From an uncultured Succinatimonas sp. (lineage in GTDB: Bacteria; Pseudomonadota; Gammaproteobacteria; Enterobacterales; Succinivibrionaceae), in the NCBI GenBank assembly GCA_900548485.1, contig URKL01000044.1, positions 1 through 10,077 of the forward strand: DNA of 10,077 nt. The letters run 5' to 3'. This document shows positions 1-7,420 of the stretch, piece by piece. Position numbers and translations under genes: made by a program. Position 1 is the first letter of the stretch; every line of letters starts with the position of its first letter. Below the pieces are notes generated by a model. The model was given only the letters and a program-made list of their open reading frames with translations, did no database searches and was not told the origin of the DNA.

Positions 1-6
1 TATAAA

Positions 7-28
7 TCCCCTTGCTTTAACAAGGGGA
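7..28 (-). terminator. Hairpin terminator after the sctPQR operon
   Basis: An 8-bp perfect inverted repeat (TCCCCTTG at 7-14, CAAGGGGA at 21-28) encloses a 6-base loop, CTTTAA. Read on the minus strand, the GC-rich stem is followed by ATTTATA, a modest T/A run up to the window edge. It begins 38 bases after the sctR stop, where an intrinsic terminator for the minus-strand operon would sit. The T tract is imperfect and the window ends at once, so read-through into further secretion genes cannot be excluded. Confidence 0.6.
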
Positions 29-65
29 GGAAGTCAAAAGATTTGAGTGCTATGCTCAGGTATTT

Positions 66-734
66 TTAAGAATATGTATAAGAATACATCAAACCTTCAG
101 AAAGCTTTAACCAACCATCTAAAGTGACAAAAAGCATGAGCTTAAATGGGAGGGAGATGGTCATTGGGGAGACCATCATCATACCCATAGCTAATAGAAT
201 ATTAGAAATAATGAGATCGATGGCAATAAAGGGCAGATAGAGTAAAAATCCTATCTGAAAAGCCTTAGTAAGCTCGGTAATCACAAAGGATGGAATTACA
301 TAGATAAGGCTGTCATGATCAACCATGCCTTGCATTTGCTCAGGCCAGATCCTATTGGAGGCATTGATAAAGGCATTGAGTACCCTTTGATCACAATTAC
401 TCAATAAAAACTCATGCATAGGACCTGAAATATTAGTCACAAGATTGATGATATTTTGAATGGAGTAATTTTCAAGAGGTGGCGCTACTTCTAAAAGATC
501 ATAAGTTGCCATAGCCACTGGAGCCATGATAAACATGGTTAAGATGATGGCTAAACCGGTAAGCACCATCGTTGGAGGTACTTGCTGTACACCTAAGGCA
601 TTTCTTACAAGATAGGTCACGACAATTATTTTGCAATAAGAGGTGACTATCGTAAACATAAATGGCAATAATCCCATAAATCCCACTAAAAAAATGAGAT
701 TTACTTGATTTAAAGCGGTAATTGAGTTGTCCAT
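66..734 (-). CDS. sctR: Type III secretion export gate protein SctR (YscR/FliP family)
   Basis: This is an inner-membrane component of the type III secretion export gate; with SctS and SctT it forms the helical pore complex at the centre of the basal body. The 222 residues match the usual length of about 215-225. Hydrophobic segments lie near residues 10-35, 52-76, 155-180 and 185-212. Family signatures are plain: LPFMFTIVTSYCKIIVV and VPPTMVLTGLAIILT near the N-terminus, and SFVITELTKAFQIGFLLYLP, then ISNILLAMGMMMVSP, then SLPFKLMLFV plus DGW near the C-terminus. It begins 4 bases after the sctQ stop with only a weak ribosome site (TTAAAG), so it is probably translationally coupled to sctQ. 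The virulence-type sctP-sctQ context, not flagellar genes, points to SctR rather than FliP. Identification is near certain; the exact secretion subtype is not determined. Confidence 0.96.
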   Translation of the reverse strand: MDNSITALNQVNLIFLVGFMGLLPFMFTIVTSYCKIIVVTYLVRNALGVQQVPPTMVLTGLAIILTMFIMAPVAMATYDLLEVAPPLENYSIQNIINLVTNISGPMHEFLLSNCDQRVLNAFINASNRIWPEQMQGMVDHDSLIYVIPSFVITELTKAFQIGFLLYLPFIAIDLIISNILLAMGMMMVSPMTISLPFKLMLFVTLDGWLKLSEGLMYSYTYS

Positions 735-738
735 GATT

Positions 739-1713
739 TTAAGCTTTAAGCGAGGTGATTTGAATTCCTAAAGTACCACCAAGGTCGACAATTTTTCCTG
801 AGGCTATACATTTATCATTAACTACAACCTGCACTGGGCTTTGAGCATTAGCACCTATGGCAATGACACTACCAGCTTTGAGGGCGTTTAATTCATCAAG
901 CATCATCAATTTATTATCAAGTTCAAATCTTACCTTAAAGTCTATACTACTAGGATCGATGGTATTGTTAGAATCGCTCATATTTTCATCCTTATGAGAA
1001 ATTGAAGTTTTCTGTGAACAGCTATTTAAAATAGCTTGTGAATCTTTAAGGTCAAAGCACAGCTCGTTTAAACCTAAGGTTGCTTTAAGTTTATTATCTT
1101 TTAGATAAAATTCTTTGGGAATGAGAACATCGCCATTTTCAAGAGAGCTAAGCTCTCTTGCATTTAAGAACATTTCACCAGCTATAAAGCCTAAACGCAC
1201 ATAAAGATTTAAATCATTAGATGCGAGATTTAGATTTAAAAGACGCTCTTGAAGCTTTTTTTGAGCTTCTATGCTTATAAAGTTTAATCTTAGAGGGAGG
1301 GTGTAATCTTGATCTTTATAAATAAAGTCTAAACTAAATATTGCTTTGAAATCTTTATTTGCTGGTATCAGAGTAATTTTTGAGTCTAGAAGTTCTGATA
1401 AGGACAAGATTTTGGGTTCTAAAATTTGTTCTATAGCTGCATAGAGAATTTCTTGAGGCAAAGTCTCAGGTGGAATGCTTTTGAGTAAAGGATGTGAAAG
1501 TAAAATTTCATCATTGCCTAATTCTAATTGAAAAGGGATACCTGCAAGCATTAGACCTAAGGTAAATTTGTTTTCAAAAAAAGCATGTCCAAAAGCTTGT
1601 AGTTCTAAAGGTGCATGTTTAGGAATAACTCTTAAAATAACATTGGTAAGTAATGCTTTTTCTAGATTTTGTTTTTCAAATTGCACCGGTTGATAATTTT
1701 CTAAAGCTGTCAT
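739..1713 (-). CDS. sctQ: Type III secretion sorting-platform (C-ring) protein SctQ
   Basis: This cytoplasmic protein forms the pods or ring below the export gate and helps sort substrates (YscQ/SpaO/HrcQ/FliM-FliN family). The protein has 324 residues, a normal full length. The divergent N-terminal part (about 1-165) is followed by a first SPOA-like domain (about 170-223, with the pattern ARELSSLENGDVLIP) and a well-conserved C-terminal SPOA domain (about 256-322, with LDELNALKAGSVIAIG and ASGKIVDLGGTLGIQI). The start is supported by a GAGGA ribosome site 10 bases upstream. The stop of sctP lies 3 bases before the ATG, so the genes are co-translated. An internal start at residue 245 with its own ribosome site, listed separately, would give an 80-residue SctQ-C. 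Assignment rests on the C-terminal SPOA domain and the position between sctP and sctR. Confidence 0.92.
   Translation of the reverse strand: MTALENYQPVQFEKQNLEKALLTNVILRVIPKHAPLELQAFGHAFFENKFTLGLMLAGIPFQLELGNDEILLSHPLLKSIPPETLPQEILYAAIEQILEPKILSLSELLDSKITLIPANKDFKAIFSLDFIYKDQDYTLPLRLNFISIEAQKKLQERLLNLNLASNDLNLYVRLGFIAGEMFLNARELSSLENGDVLIPKEFYLKDNKLKATLGLNELCFDLKDSQAILNSCSQKTSISHKDENMSDSNNTIDPSSIDFKVRFELDNKLMMLDELNALKAGSVIAIGANAQSPVQVVVNDKCIASGKIVDLGGTLGIQITSLKA
979..993 (-). promoter_or_regulatory. Internal ribosome binding site and start for SctQ-C
   Basis: Inside sctQ, on the minus strand, AAGGA (993-989) is followed by a 7-base spacer and an in-frame ATG (981-979) that is Met245. Starting here gives an 80-residue protein (981 to 739) holding only the last SPOA domain. 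In Yersinia YscQ, Salmonella SpaO and Shigella Spa33, the same kind of internal start makes a separate C-terminal product needed for secretion. The site and spacing are seen directly; its use in vivo is inferred from those relatives. Confidence 0.75.
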
Positions 1714-1716
1714 AGC

Positions 1717-2313
1717 TTACTTATCCTCAAAAGTTTTTGAATCATAAGCATTATTTTCAGAGCTATGTTCAGAATTATAAACAATATCTACTCTTACTGC
1801 ATTTTTTTCTACGTTATTTAGCTGTTTTTCTAAAATAGCTTTAGTACTGAGTAATTTTTGATAGGAATTGTTATCTGAGGATGAAATTGCTACAAATAAC
1901 ATGCCGCTTAAATCTCGTCTTATGGAGATTTCGGTCTGTTTTAAAATGGCACTATCATTTAAGAGTAATCTGACTTCTTCTGCGCCTGAGAGATTTTTAT
2001 CGCTAACTAAGATACGACTGACAAGACTATCACTAAGTTTTTGTAGTTCATCATTTTTCAGCGCTTGATTATCGATAATTTTGGGATTATCAGTGATTTC
2101 AGTACTATTTTTACCTGAGAGTAATTGAGAGAATATCGAAGATAAATCTGAACTAGATTTTTCAAAAGCATTAGATTTTTGCTCATCAGATGCTTTTTCC
2201 ATTAAGGCTGAAAATTTTTTTAAATCTTCGAGATCAGGATTTTTTTCATGTCTGCGAATATCTTTAGAATCGTTGTGGCTGTTTATGTTGCCTTGTTCAA
2301 TTTTTACTGACAT
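1717..2313 (-). CDS. sctP: Probable type III secretion needle-length / substrate-switch protein SctP (HpaP/YscP-like)
   Basis: The protein has 198 residues, is hydrophilic, has no membrane segment and is rich in Ser, Asn and Lys, with a disordered-looking N-terminal half (about 1-85). The C-terminal half carries a compact block at about 112-167 (EEVRLLLNDSAI, then TEISIRRDLSGMLFVAIS, then a helical stretch). It resembles the conserved C-terminal substrate-specificity domain of SctP/HpaP and the flagellar hook-length protein. SctP proteins sense needle length and switch the machine from early to late substrates. Its place just before sctQ fits the usual N-O-P-Q-R order. The start has a good ribosome site (AAGGA, 7-base spacer). 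It is shorter than ruler proteins such as YscP, so it may be a short, HpaP-like form. No close relative is recognised; the name rests on the C-terminal block plus position. Confidence 0.68.
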   Translation of the reverse strand: MSVKIEQGNINSHNDSKDIRRHEKNPDLEDLKKFSALMEKASDEQKSNAFEKSSSDLSSIFSQLLSGKNSTEITDNPKIIDNQALKNDELQKLSDSLVSRILVSDKNLSGAEEVRLLLNDSAILKQTEISIRRDLSGMLFVAISSSDNNSYQKLLSTKAILEKQLNNVEKNAVRVDIVYNSEHSSENNAYDSKTFEDK

Positions 2314-2399
2314 ATACTGATCCTTATGAAGTGTTTTGCAGATTGTTGTATCTACATTTGATATACTTAATTGTAAGTTTTACATGAATAGGACTTACT
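2314..2399. promoter_or_regulatory. Divergent intergenic region between sctP and sctS
   Basis: These 86 AT-rich bases separate two outward-facing secretion operons, so promoters for both are expected here. On the plus strand TATACT (2362-2367) is a fair -10 box, but no -35 box sits at 16-18 bases from it: TTGCAG (2336) and TTGTTG (2343) are at the wrong spacing. This could mean activator dependence. On the minus strand TACAAT and TAGATA are possible -10 boxes without clear partners. Both genes have good ribosome sites (AGGA at 2390-2393 for sctS). No operator is assigned. Confidence 0.45.
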
Positions 2400-2663
2400 A
2401 TGCAACCTGCTGTAATCGAACTTATAAGCCAAGGCATGTATTTAATACTGCTATTATCCTTACCTCCTATTTTAGTTGCCTCAGTCATAGGTGTGCTCTT
2501 AAGTTTGATCCAGGCAATTACACAATTGCAAGAGCAGACTCTATCCTTTGGAATCAAGCTTATAGCTGTATCAATTACTTTATTTTTATCAGGATCTTGG
2601 ATAAGTGGCCAGCTACTTGAATTTAGTAAAGCTATTTTTGACCGTTTTTATTTACTGCAATAA
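2400..2663 (+). CDS. sctS: Type III secretion export gate protein SctS (YscS/FliQ family)
   Basis: A small inner-membrane protein of the export gate that packs around SctR and SctT. The 87 residues match the family length (about 85-90) and form two hydrophobic hairpin segments (about 12-36 and 50-76). The joining stretch has the diagnostic pattern LLSLIQAITQLQEQTLSFGI, preceded by SLPPILVASVIG. The ATG has an AGGA ribosome site 6 bases upstream. It is the first gene of a plus-strand pair with sctT and faces away from sctR, whereas sctR and sctS normally lie side by side in the same direction. Confidence 0.95.
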   Translation: MQPAVIELISQGMYLILLLSLPPILVASVIGVLLSLIQAITQLQEQTLSFGIKLIAVSITLFLSGSWISGQLLEFSKAIFDRFYLLQ

Positions 2664-2725
2664 TTTTTAAAATTTAAAGGAGATAAAGTCGTAATCTCTG
2701 TTTTAATTGAGACTACGTTAAGCTT
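2664..2725 (+). promoter_or_regulatory. sctS-sctT spacer with displaced ribosome site and two competing hairpins
   Basis: A strong ribosome-site sequence, AAAGGAG (2676-2682), lies 43 bases before the sctT ATG, too far to act directly, and no usual start codon follows it at normal distance. Two hairpins share the bases 2694-2698. One pairs GAGAT (2680-2684) with ATCTC (2694-2698) and would hide the ribosome site. The other pairs 2690-2698 with 2709-2717 (8 pairs, one mismatch, 10-base loop) and would free it and bring it to roughly 14 unpaired bases from the ATG. The pairing is visible in the sequence; any regulatory role is inference. Confidence 0.4.
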
Positions 2726-3553
2726 ATGAATGAGTTGTTAGCAGCAATTACTCAAGATGAGGTAATCCTTGCGCATATTTTAGCTGTAGGTCTAGGTATA
2801 ACTAGGATCGTAGCTATGCTTTCATTTGCTCCTTTTTTCGGTCCGGCTGTAACCATGCCTATGCGTATGGGGTTAGCGATTGCTCTCTATATGCCTTTGC
2901 ATCCTTATTTTGTTTATTGTATTGATGAGCAATCTTTAATACATACCTTCTCTATAAATGTATTGGCGCTTTTAGCTCTAAAAGAGACAATTTTAGGTAT
3001 GTTGTTGGCCATGATTACAGGCTTTGTCTTTTGGGCCACTATGTCAGCAGGTTTTATTGTTGACAATCAGCGTGGTGCTTCACAGGCTCAGGGGTCTGAA
3101 ATTATGACTGGAGATGAAATCTCGCCTTTTGGTGAGGTTTTATTCTTATCTATGCTCACTTTATTTTATGCCTCAGGCGCTTTTGTTGCATTTTTAATGC
3201 TTTTTTATAAAAGTTATATTTTGTGGCCAGTTTTTAATTTTATGCCATCACTTTCTTCATCAAATATTGCCTTATTTTTTGCCGATGGCGTGGATGGTTT
3301 GATGACTACTGCTTTATTGCTGTGTGGACCATTTATGTTAGTGTCATTGATGACAGATATTTCTTTAGGCATTATTAACCGTTTTGCGCCACAATTGAAT
3401 GTATATATCTTATCTATGCCTATAAAGTCAGGTCTATGTGCGCTGTTAATTGTATTTTTTGTGCTACCTTATTTTGATATCAGTGCTTTATTATTAGAAA
3501 AATCTCATGATATGAGCCAATATTTCTTAAATCTTGTAAGAGGCGTAATTTAG
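2726..3553 (+). CDS. sctT: Type III secretion export gate protein SctT (YscT/FliR family)
   Basis: A polytopic inner-membrane protein that closes the SctR ring in the export gate. The 275 residues are slightly longer than the usual 255-265. Signature stretches are ITRIVAMLSFAPFFGPA near the N-terminus, GFIVDNQRGASQAQGSEI in the middle, and IINRFAPQLNVYILSMPIKS toward the C-terminus, with about six hydrophobic segments. The start is fixed by an in-frame stop at 2708; the ATG at 2726 is the only normal start after it, although its close ribosome site is weak. It follows sctS after 62 bases. In most systems sctU comes next, but here the gene is met head-on, after 13 bases, by an unrelated minus-strand gene, so sctU must be elsewhere or missing. 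Confidence 0.96.
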   Translation: MNELLAAITQDEVILAHILAVGLGITRIVAMLSFAPFFGPAVTMPMRMGLAIALYMPLHPYFVYCIDEQSLIHTFSINVLALLALKETILGMLLAMITGFVFWATMSAGFIVDNQRGASQAQGSEIMTGDEISPFGEVLFLSMLTLFYASGAFVAFLMLFYKSYILWPVFNFMPSLSSSNIALFFADGVDGLMTTALLLCGPFMLVSLMTDISLGIINRFAPQLNVYILSMPIKSGLCALLIVFFVLPYFDISALLLEKSHDMSQYFLNLVRGVI

Positions 3554-3566
3554 AAATATAACCTAT

Positions 3567-5030
3567 TTAGTTAAGCATAAGCCCCTTATTGCGGTTTTCA
3601 GTAATTTCTGTAAGATTTTCTAAGATCATATCTTTATTGCCATATTCCAAAAGCAAATCACATGCAGTAGCATATTTACATTCATTAAGTTTTGCGGACA
3701 TGAGTTTTTTAAGATCTTCTTTTTCGATTCTAAAAGAAAAAAGATCTAAAAGTGCCAGTGGATGAACTTGATTTATCTTTGCTAAAGGATCGTGTATAAG
3801 CTCAGTTGAATTTACCCTATATAAAAAAGGCAGAGGCATACTTGAGGCCATAATTAAAGGTTGAACATTTAATTGTTTTTGATAGTCATATCCATAAGTT
3901 TTTAGAATTTCAACACTTTTTATTGTCATAGCCTCAAAATAAGTGCGCATAAAGATTCCTCCGGTAAGCGCAAGATTATGGGTAAAGGCTAAGTTAGTTT
4001 GTAGGGTATATAGACAAGGAATAATCTTTTGATCCTTTAATTTTTGATATAAAACCTCGGGAATAAGTTTGAATACTTCTTGTTGTCCACACAAAAATAG
4101 GTTCTGATTTTTCTCCACAATTTTTAAAGGTATTTTGCGTCCTTTTTTACTTAATTCATAAAAAAGCACAGTACCGGTACAGGTTTTAGGATCGGATAAA
4201 TCATTAAATAAGAGATCTGAGCTCCAGCAACCGGCAACTCCACATAGGGATTGTAAAATTTTTTTTAAGGCTTCAGGTTTATTGATGATAATGGAGATGA
4301 AACTTTTGGGATTAAGTAAATCCTCAATTAAAAGTTCAGTAGCTATTTTGTCGATATCTAAAAATAAAGTTCGGCTTATGATATTGTCAGGTAAAAAAGC
4401 ACTATAAGCGGCAGTATTAAATAAAGCACCGACATCTAAAATATTATGTCCCTTATAAGCGTAAAGCAGAGGTTTTATTGTTTCAAAGGTTGCGATTTCT
4501 GTTTTAAAAAAGTCTTTGTTTTTAGCTTGTTTTACCGCTTTATCTATAGATTGAACATCAAGCAGAGGCAGATTTTTTAATAAGGTATCTTTATATTTGC
4601 TTGAGTAAAATTGACTCTCTAAACGTTTAAAATTTGCTCCTAAGCGACCTGAAAGCATACCCGATGGTACGGTAGGGCTTCGTGAGCCAATTGTTGTACA
4701 GGCAAATATAGGATGAATGTGTCCCCCTTCTAAGGACTCATAGCTACAGGCCGATAGTGTAGAGGCAATCAATTGGGGATGATTTTCAAAACCTCCGTGA
4801 TTGGCAAAATAGCAGGCTCCTCCAGAGGCTAAAGCTTTTTCTAATAAAAGAGCATTAGTTTTGCCATAAAGACGCGTTGTTTCTTTAGTACAAGCTTTGA
4901 TAAAGGCTTCACTTGCATTTTGATGATAGCTTTTAAAATGCCGTTGGATTTCTAATAGACTTAGATTACCAAAGCTTTGAAAATAGTCTTCAAAATAGGG
5001 AAAAAGTTTATTTATAGCATCACTTATCAT
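3567..5030 (-). CDS. Uncharacterised 487-residue protein, partner of a sensor-MFS transporter
   Basis: I do not recognise this family. The start is set at 5030 because AAAGGA lies 7 bases upstream and the ATG overlaps the stop of the transporter gene (ATGA); a longer reading to 5078 would need a start inside that gene and lacks a ribosome site. The 487 residues have no signal peptide or membrane helix, so a cytoplasmic protein is likely. Notable stretches are ACYFANHGGFENHPQL (72-87), GGHIHPIFACTTIGSRSPT (102-120) and NILDVGALFNTAAYSAFLP (196-214), together with CGVAGCWSSDLL (263-274) and an LTGGIFMRTYFEAM block (355-368). The clustered His, Asn, Cys and Gly residues in the first third look like an enzyme active site. 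Tight coupling suggests it makes, modifies or responds to whatever the transporter moves or senses; that is inference. Confidence 0.85.
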   Translation of the reverse strand: MISDAINKLFPYFEDYFQSFGNLSLLEIQRHFKSYHQNASEAFIKACTKETTRLYGKTNALLLEKALASGGACYFANHGGFENHPQLIASTLSACSYESLEGGHIHPIFACTTIGSRSPTVPSGMLSGRLGANFKRLESQFYSSKYKDTLLKNLPLLDVQSIDKAVKQAKNKDFFKTEIATFETIKPLLYAYKGHNILDVGALFNTAAYSAFLPDNIISRTLFLDIDKIATELLIEDLLNPKSFISIIINKPEALKKILQSLCGVAGCWSSDLLFNDLSDPKTCTGTVLFYELSKKGRKIPLKIVEKNQNLFLCGQQEVFKLIPEVLYQKLKDQKIIPCLYTLQTNLAFTHNLALTGGIFMRTYFEAMTIKSVEILKTYGYDYQKQLNVQPLIMASSMPLPFLYRVNSTELIHDPLAKINQVHPLALLDLFSFRIEKEDLKKLMSAKLNECKYATACDLLLEYGNKDMILENLTEITENRNKGLMLN

Positions 5031-7300
5031 GACTGTTTCCTTTGTGAGCTTATAAATAAAATAGAACTTAGAATACAACCTATGGCTATATAGATAAAAG
5101 CATTATTACCAGCAGCATAAATGCTTACAGAAATTAATATTGGACCTAAAATTTGGCCGATGCGGATAAATAAATCCAAGATTAAAACAGCCTGAGTTTC
5201 TCCTATATGCACACTTTGTGGTAAGGAGGATATAAATGCAGGTTGGCCACTTTCGTTGATAGATGAGCTAAGTCCAAGACAAATCATTGCTAAAGCACAG
5301 GCAATTATTGGGTAGGGCAAAATAAAACAAAGAGGAGCTAGGGCGGAAATACACAAGCCTAGAGTTAATAAACGATATTTTTGTAAACTCTTATCCAAAA
5401 TCTTGCCAAAAAGAGGTGAGAGAAAAATCACTATCACAGTATAAAAGAGATTAAGTTGCCCCATAGCTGAAGCACCAAAACCATTTTGATTGAGAATTAC
5501 TGGTAGAAAATAGTTAAAGACGCCAATAGCAATAGCTCCATAAGGGAGTACTTGGAAGACTAATAACATAAAAATCTCTTTTTTACATATAAAGCTAAAT
5601 AAATCTGAGATTTTTAGACTTGGTTTTGAGGCTTTAATTTGTGTTTTTTGATCTTTAAAAGTGTGATTTAAATATATAAGAAGGCATAAATATGCAAAGA
5701 GCATACAAGCTGAGAGTTTAAATACTGCTTTATATCCTAAAATATCAGCGCAAATTCCTCCTAAAGCGCAACTGCATAAAGAGCCTGCAAACAAGCCTGC
5801 GGTGAGATTTGAAAAGGTCTTACCACGTTCTTGAACCTGAGTAAAATTGATAACAAAAAGCTGGACGCTGATGATAAAGCAACTATAGCCTAAACCATAT
5901 AGAACTCTACTAAAGAGAAACATTAAAGCATTGATAGCGCTAAAGGATAAGGTCATAGCGCTTATTAGAAAAAAAATACCAGTAAATAAAACCTGTTTCC
6001 AACTAACTTTATTACCTAGAATCATGATGGCTAAAGAAGCAAGACAAATAGCCACCATATCAATACTGACAGGTAGACTCATATAGATATTTTCAGGAAG
6101 TCCCCATAGGCTTTGCTCTTGAATGATTTTTATATATAAGGGCACAATACTTATTGGTAAATATAAAGAGAGTACTCCTAAATAAGCTAAAGGTCGTGCA
6201 AGTTTTGGGGAAAATAATTGTAATGTTGTTTTATTTTCATAGTGTTTAAAAAGAATATCTAAAAGATAAGAGAGTTCATAGGCAAGCAAGGTGGCAATTA
6301 AGAGCATGGTAAGCATGTCAAAGCCATATTTTACAAATATATTGAATAAAGAATTTCTGTCTAAAGCTATATTTAGATATCCATAGATGTCTTGTTGATT
6401 GTAAATAGGTTGTATGGTGCCAATATTGGTATTATCTCCAGCTAAAAGCTGTTTGTCTTTGTTATAGATACTTATAGAGCCGATATTATGCATGGAACTT
6501 TTAAAGGAGTTTATTGTTTTATCAAGATCGGGGATCTCTGCAATTTCGATGCCTAGGGTATTGATACGGGCTAATTCTTGACTTAAAGCTTTGCCAGCAC
6601 TTAGCTCTAAAGATGAAATATATCCTTTTGTCATAATGACAGAAGGTATGGCTAAGACTGTTATAGATAGAAGTTGAATAATAATTAATGGTATAAGAAA
6701 AGATCTTGCCCTTGAAAGTGGTTTATGCGCTTTTGCGTACAAAAAAGCACTGTAGATGATGAAGAGAATTAAGCTTATAGCAAGAGTTATTAAAAAGTTA
6801 TGCGTAAGATTTGCTAAAAAATTTTCCATTTGTGCATTATTTTTTAGTTTAACTGTAGTTAGCACATAACCTTGAATGTTTTGATCTGCATCATAGTAAG
6901 GGGTGGCGGTATAGTTTAAATCAGGATCACTTTCACTATGATAGAGGTTATTTTCATCAATTAAAGCGGCATTAAAATTATAAATATCAGTATTTTTATT
7001 TAAAAGTATGCGGCCGTTTATTGTAACTATTGCCGCTCCTGATGCTTGTGAATTTTCTAAGAGATCGTGTATTTCCTGTTCAAGTTGTCCGTATCTACTA
7101 ACTCCACGGCCAATTTTTTCAATTAAAGTAAATTTTAAAGCGGTTTTTTGGGAAGCTAACGCCACCATATCGCGGACAGAATTATTTTGAAAATTTTGAA
7201 TACAGGAGAGGGCTAAAAATAGGAGAACTAATTCGCTTATGATGAGGATAGAAGCATAAATAAAAGTTTTAGGATTAAAAATTTTGCTATATGACCACAT
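5027..7300 (-). CDS. MFS transporter with N-terminal periplasmic sensor-like module
   Basis: A 757-residue inner-membrane protein, nearly twice the size of an ordinary major facilitator transporter. In order: a helix at about 13-35; a periplasmic region at about 36-168 with a single-Cache-like strand pattern (GAAIVTINGRILLNK, later DQNIQGYVLTTVKLK); helices at about 168-190 and 200-224; a second periplasmic region at about 225-318 (GSISIYNKDKQLLAGD); a helix near 327-347; then a 12-helix MFS body from about 370. The MFS part shows RVLYGLGYSCFIIS around helix 4 and LFGKILDKSLQKYRLLTLG between helices 8 and 9. The start is ambiguous: GTG at 7306 or ATG at 7300. I chose the ATG because the weak AAAG site fits it better. 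It is coupled by ATGA to the downstream gene. Substrate is unknown. The periplasmic halves resemble the input parts of chemoreceptors and kinases, suggesting ligand-gated transport; this is inferred. Confidence 0.85.
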   Translation of the reverse strand: MWSYSKIFNPKTFIYASILIISELVLLFLALSCIQNFQNNSVRDMVALASQKTALKFTLIEKIGRGVSRYGQLEQEIHDLLENSQASGAAIVTINGRILLNKNTDIYNFNAALIDENNLYHSESDPDLNYTATPYYDADQNIQGYVLTTVKLKNNAQMENFLANLTHNFLITLAISLILFIIYSAFLYAKAHKPLSRARSFLIPLIIIQLLSITVLAIPSVIMTKGYISSLELSAGKALSQELARINTLGIEIAEIPDLDKTINSFKSSMHNIGSISIYNKDKQLLAGDNTNIGTIQPIYNQQDIYGYLNIALDRNSLFNIFVKYGFDMLTMLLIATLLAYELSYLLDILFKHYENKTTLQLFSPKLARPLAYLGVLSLYLPISIVPLYIKIIQEQSLWGLPENIYMSLPVSIDMVAICLASLAIMILGNKVSWKQVLFTGIFFLISAMTLSFSAINALMFLFSRVLYGLGYSCFIISVQLFVINFTQVQERGKTFSNLTAGLFAGSLCSCALGGICADILGYKAVFKLSACMLFAYLCLLIYLNHTFKDQKTQIKASKPSLKISDLFSFICKKEIFMLLVFQVLPYGAIAIGVFNYFLPVILNQNGFGASAMGQLNLFYTVIVIFLSPLFGKILDKSLQKYRLLTLGLCISALAPLCFILPYPIIACALAMICLGLSSSINESGQPAFISSLPQSVHIGETQAVLILDLFIRIGQILGPILISVSIYAAGNNAFIYIAIGCILSSILFISSQRKQS

Positions 7301-7420
7301 AAGCACACACTTTAACAGGTAAACTATTAAAAAAGAATTTTTTATAAATGTAGCTCTATTTTAGCAAATAAAATATTATGAAAAATATGACAATGGTTAA
7401 ATGGCGATAGGAATCAACCG
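7301..7420. promoter_or_regulatory. Divergent promoter region between the MFS operon and the binding-protein gene
   Basis: The AT-rich spacer faces both ways. On the minus strand, toward the transporter, TTGCTA (plus-strand 7362-7367) and TATAAA (7341-7346) are 15 bases apart, a short-spaced promoter candidate. On the plus strand TAAAAT (7369-7374) and TATTAT (7374-7379) are possible -10 boxes for the binding protein without a clear -35. The binding-protein ATG has AGGA (7409-7412) 8 bases upstream. Shared control of the two transcripts is plausible, but no operator repeat stands out. Confidence 0.4.

Noticed and set aside
66..734. Flagellar FliP instead of SctR
   Set aside because: The neighbours are sctP, sctQ, sctS and sctT of the injectisome type, there is no N-terminal signal peptide as FliP has, and no flagellar genes are seen.
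1868..2068. 66-codon plus-strand frame inside sctP
   Set aside because: It is antisense to a gene with good start signals and operon position, and is Ser/Leu-rich as expected for a shadow.
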